Below, piece after piece: positions 62,569 to 64,000 of a stretch of 64,000 nt of DNA (positions within the stretch are counted from its first letter, which is position 1; each line of letters starts with the position of its first letter). The notes beneath the pieces were generated by a model. The model worked only from the letters and a program-made list of their open reading frames with translations. It ran no database searches and was not told the origin of the DNA. The DNA lies in assembly GCF_946480385.1 (NCBI RefSeq), contig NZ_CAMLJP010000011.1, positions 19,273 through 83,272 on the forward strand, given 5' to 3'. A program made the translations under genes and the position numbers. This DNA is from an uncultured Azospirillum sp. (GTDB lineage Bacteria; Pseudomonadota; Alphaproteobacteria; Azospirillales; Azospirillaceae).

Positions 62569-63656
62569 AGACGAAACCTCTCGGCGTCGGCGCGTTTCAG
62601 GTCGATGCCCAGGCCGGGACGCGTCCGATCCGGCGTCAGCATGCCGTTCGACGGGGTGACGGCGCCGTCGAACAGCATGGTTTCGATGCGGGCGTGATCG
62701 TGGAAATACTCGATGTTCTTCAACGGCCGGCAGGCGCAGCCGACCTGCGCGTGCAGCGTTGGGGCGGTATGCGCGGAGAGCGGCACGGTGAAGGATTCGG
62801 CCAGCGCAGCGGCGGCGAGGAAGCCGGTGACGCCGCAGCGGGTGGCGTCGGCCTGCAGCACATCCACCGCACCGGCCTGCAGCATGTGGCGGAAATAGAT
62901 CGGGGTGTAGCCGTACTCGCCGGCGGCGATCATCATGCCGGGCGGTGCGCGGTCGCGCAGCAGGCGCAGGCCCTCCAGATCGTCGGACGATACCGGCTCC
63001 TCGAACCAGCCGACCCGCTGTTCGGCAAAGCGCCCGGCCTGGGCCAGCGCCAGCTTGCGGTCGTAGGCGCCGTTGGCATCGACATAGAGGTCGGTGGCTG
63101 GACCGATGGAACTGCGCACCAGCGCCACCCGCCGGATGTCCTGCGCGGCGTCGCGGCCGACCTTCATCTTGACGGCGGGCAGACCGTCCCGCGCCCAGCC
63201 CGCGAGCTGATCGACCAGCGTGTCGTCGGAGTAGGAGGTGAAGCCGCCGCTGCCATAGGCCGGCGTGCCGTCGCGGGCGCGGCCCAGAAGGTCGGCGACC
63301 GGCCGGTCGAGCAGCCTGCCCTTGAGGTCCCACAGCGCCGCATCCACCGCGGCAATCGCCATGGCGGCGATGCCGGGCCGGCCGAGGTTGCGCACGGCAT
63401 CGGTCATGGCGATCCAGGCGCGGTTGATGTCGAAGGCATCGAGACCCCGCAGCCGCCCGGCCAGCAGGCCGGCGACGAGCTGCGCCGCCGGGCGGTCGGC
63501 ATAGCCGTAGCCGATCCCCTGGTGGCCGCCCGCCTGTACGGTGACCACGATCAGCGTCGTGTGGTCCCAGTCCAGGGTGCCGTCGGCCTCGGGCCGGTCG
63601 GTCGGGATCTTGAAGGCCTCGACGCCGATTTCGTCTATGGGTGCCTGCGGGCGCAT
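62565..63656 (-). CDS. Enolase-superfamily sugar acid dehydratase-like protein (MR subgroup)
   Basis: 363 residues from ATG 63656 (GAGG six bases upstream). The active site shows K163 and K165 (AVKMKVG), metal ligands D193 (YVDANGAYD), E219 (WFEEP) and E247 (AGEYGY), and a D270...H296 dyad (LQADATRCG, SAHTAP), the mandelate-racemase pattern. Most relatives dehydrate or racemise aldonic acids. It opens the minus-strand operon with the FAD/Fe-S and ASRT genes. Confidence 0.9.
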   Translation of the reverse strand: MRPQAPIDEIGVEAFKIPTDRPEADGTLDWDHTTLIVVTVQAGGHQGIGYGYADRPAAQLVAGLLAGRLRGLDAFDINRAWIAMTDAVRNLGRPGIAAMAIAAVDAALWDLKGRLLDRPVADLLGRARDGTPAYGSGGFTSYSDDTLVDQLAGWARDGLPAVKMKVGRDAAQDIRRVALVRSSIGPATDLYVDANGAYDRKLALAQAGRFAEQRVGWFEEPVSSDDLEGLRLLRDRAPPGMMIAAGEYGYTPIYFRHMLQAGAVDVLQADATRCGVTGFLAAAALAESFTVPLSAHTAPTLHAQVGCACRPLKNIEYFHDHARIETMLFDGAVTPSNGMLTPDRTRPGLGIDLKRADAERFRL

Positions 63657-63758
63657 CGTCGACCTCGGGGTGGTGCCGGCCCGTCGATGTGGTGGAATGG
63701 GTGCCGGGCTGGCGGGTCAACTCACCGGATGCGATCGGGTTCCCATCAGCACGAACGC

Positions 63759-63808
63759 AAAAGGGGACCGCCCGGCCGGGAGCCTTCGCTCCCGACCTGA
63801 CGGTCCCC
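63759..63808 (-). terminator. Rho-independent terminator of adhE
   Basis: On the minus strand GGGGACCG pairs with CGGTCCCC around an inner hairpin GGGAGC-loop-GCTCCC (plus-strand 63778-63793) and is followed by TTTT. It lies about 30 bases after the adhE stop and ahead of the next operon. Confidence 0.9.
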
Positions 63809-63838
63809 CGATGTGGGCGTCTGTGACGACGCGGCTTG

Positions 63839-64000
63839 TTACTCGGCGGCGGTCTTGGTCTGGGCGACGACGCTCAGCGATGCCGTGCGGTCGGCTTCGG
63901 CCTCGACATAGGCGCGGCCATAGTAGCTGTCGATCAGCAGCTGCCTGATCTCGGCGACCAGCGGATAGCGCGGGTTGGCGCCGGTGCACTGGTCGTCGAA
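63839..64000 (-). CDS. adhE: C-terminus of bifunctional acetaldehyde-CoA/alcohol dehydrogenase (partial)
   Basis: The last 53 codons enter from the right edge: FDDQCTGANPRYPLVAEIRQ and LLIDSYYGRAYVEAEADRTA. QCTGANPRYPL followed by YYGR is the conserved end of the iron-dependent alcohol dehydrogenase domain of AdhE. The tail is slightly extended. Reduction of acetyl-CoA to ethanol is expected; the rest of the gene lies outside the window. Confidence 0.85.
   Translation of the reverse strand, partial: FDDQCTGANPRYPLVAEIRQLLIDSYYGRAYVEAEADRTASLSVVAQTKTAAE

Noticed and set aside
59671..63720. A single 1349-codon fusion of dehydratase region and dehydrogenase
   Set aside because: The N-terminal 380 codons are an out-of-frame reading of the enolase gene; the real dehydrogenase starts at ATG 62568, coupled to the enolase stop.

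Overview
The window is very GC-rich, has short intergenic gaps, many ATGA-type stop/start overlaps and strong third-position G/C bias. Nearly every gene is a catabolic, transport or regulatory module. This suits a metabolically versatile soil or rhizosphere alphaproteobacterium, most likely Azospirillum or a close Rhodospirillales relative, and possibly a chromid or megaplasmid. The assignment rests on protein resemblance and style; no rRNA or tRNA is present to confirm it.

Layout. (1) 0-6 kb, minus strand: a formate dehydrogenase operon (small ORF, selenocysteine-containing alpha subunit read through an in-frame TGA, Fe-S beta subunit, NrfD-like membrane subunit, small ORF). The tail of a plus-strand gene at 1-43 may be selB. 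(2) 6-16.3 kb: a DeoR regulator divergent from a pentose/deoxypentose cluster (deoC, Lsr/Rbs-type ABC importer, DUF4432 epimerase, ribokinase, FGGY pentulose kinase). (3) 16.3-19.5 kb, minus strand: a LysR regulator, an HTH protein of unknown role, and a RutG-like pyrimidine permease. (4) 19.6-22.5 kb: a small mosaic island with a primase-polymerase remnant, an AT-rich membrane/coiled-coil gene, a DUF6883/DUF4926 pair, a transposase remnant and a small ORF. (5) 22.7-28 kb: an alpha/beta hydrolase coupled to an RND efflux pump. (6) 28-35.4 kb: a LacI regulator divergent from a TRAP transporter, a VOC protein, a RuBisCO-like protein and a DUF1537 kinase, resembling the 3-oxo-isoapionate branch of apionate breakdown.

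(7) 35.4-46.6 kb: a minus-strand operon of opine-oxidase/hydroxyproline-dehydrogenase type flavoproteins with two RidA proteins and a solute-binding protein; a divergent OccR/NocR-like LysR; then a PotDABC-type ABC transporter. (8) 46.9-48.8 kb: a carbohydrate-binding plus beta-helix protein. (9) 49-57.4 kb: an ABC importer of the NMT1/SsuC type followed by an enolase-superfamily protein, a Gfo/Idh/MocA dehydrogenase, a DUF993 aldolase-like protein, a sugar isomerase and a TetR regulator. This looks like a self-contained catabolic operon for an unidentified compound. (10) 57.4-59.3 kb: a GH15 enzyme. (11) 59.3-63.7 kb, minus strand: an enolase-superfamily sugar-acid dehydratase, a FAD/Fe-S dehydrogenase and an ASRT-family protein. 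The C-terminus of adhE enters at the right edge.

The parts most likely to hold undescribed biology are the RuBisCO-like protein/kinase module, the DUF993 operon, the opine-like oxidase cluster and the ASRT/enolase operon. All functional pathway names here are inferences from family membership and gene order, not from database searches.
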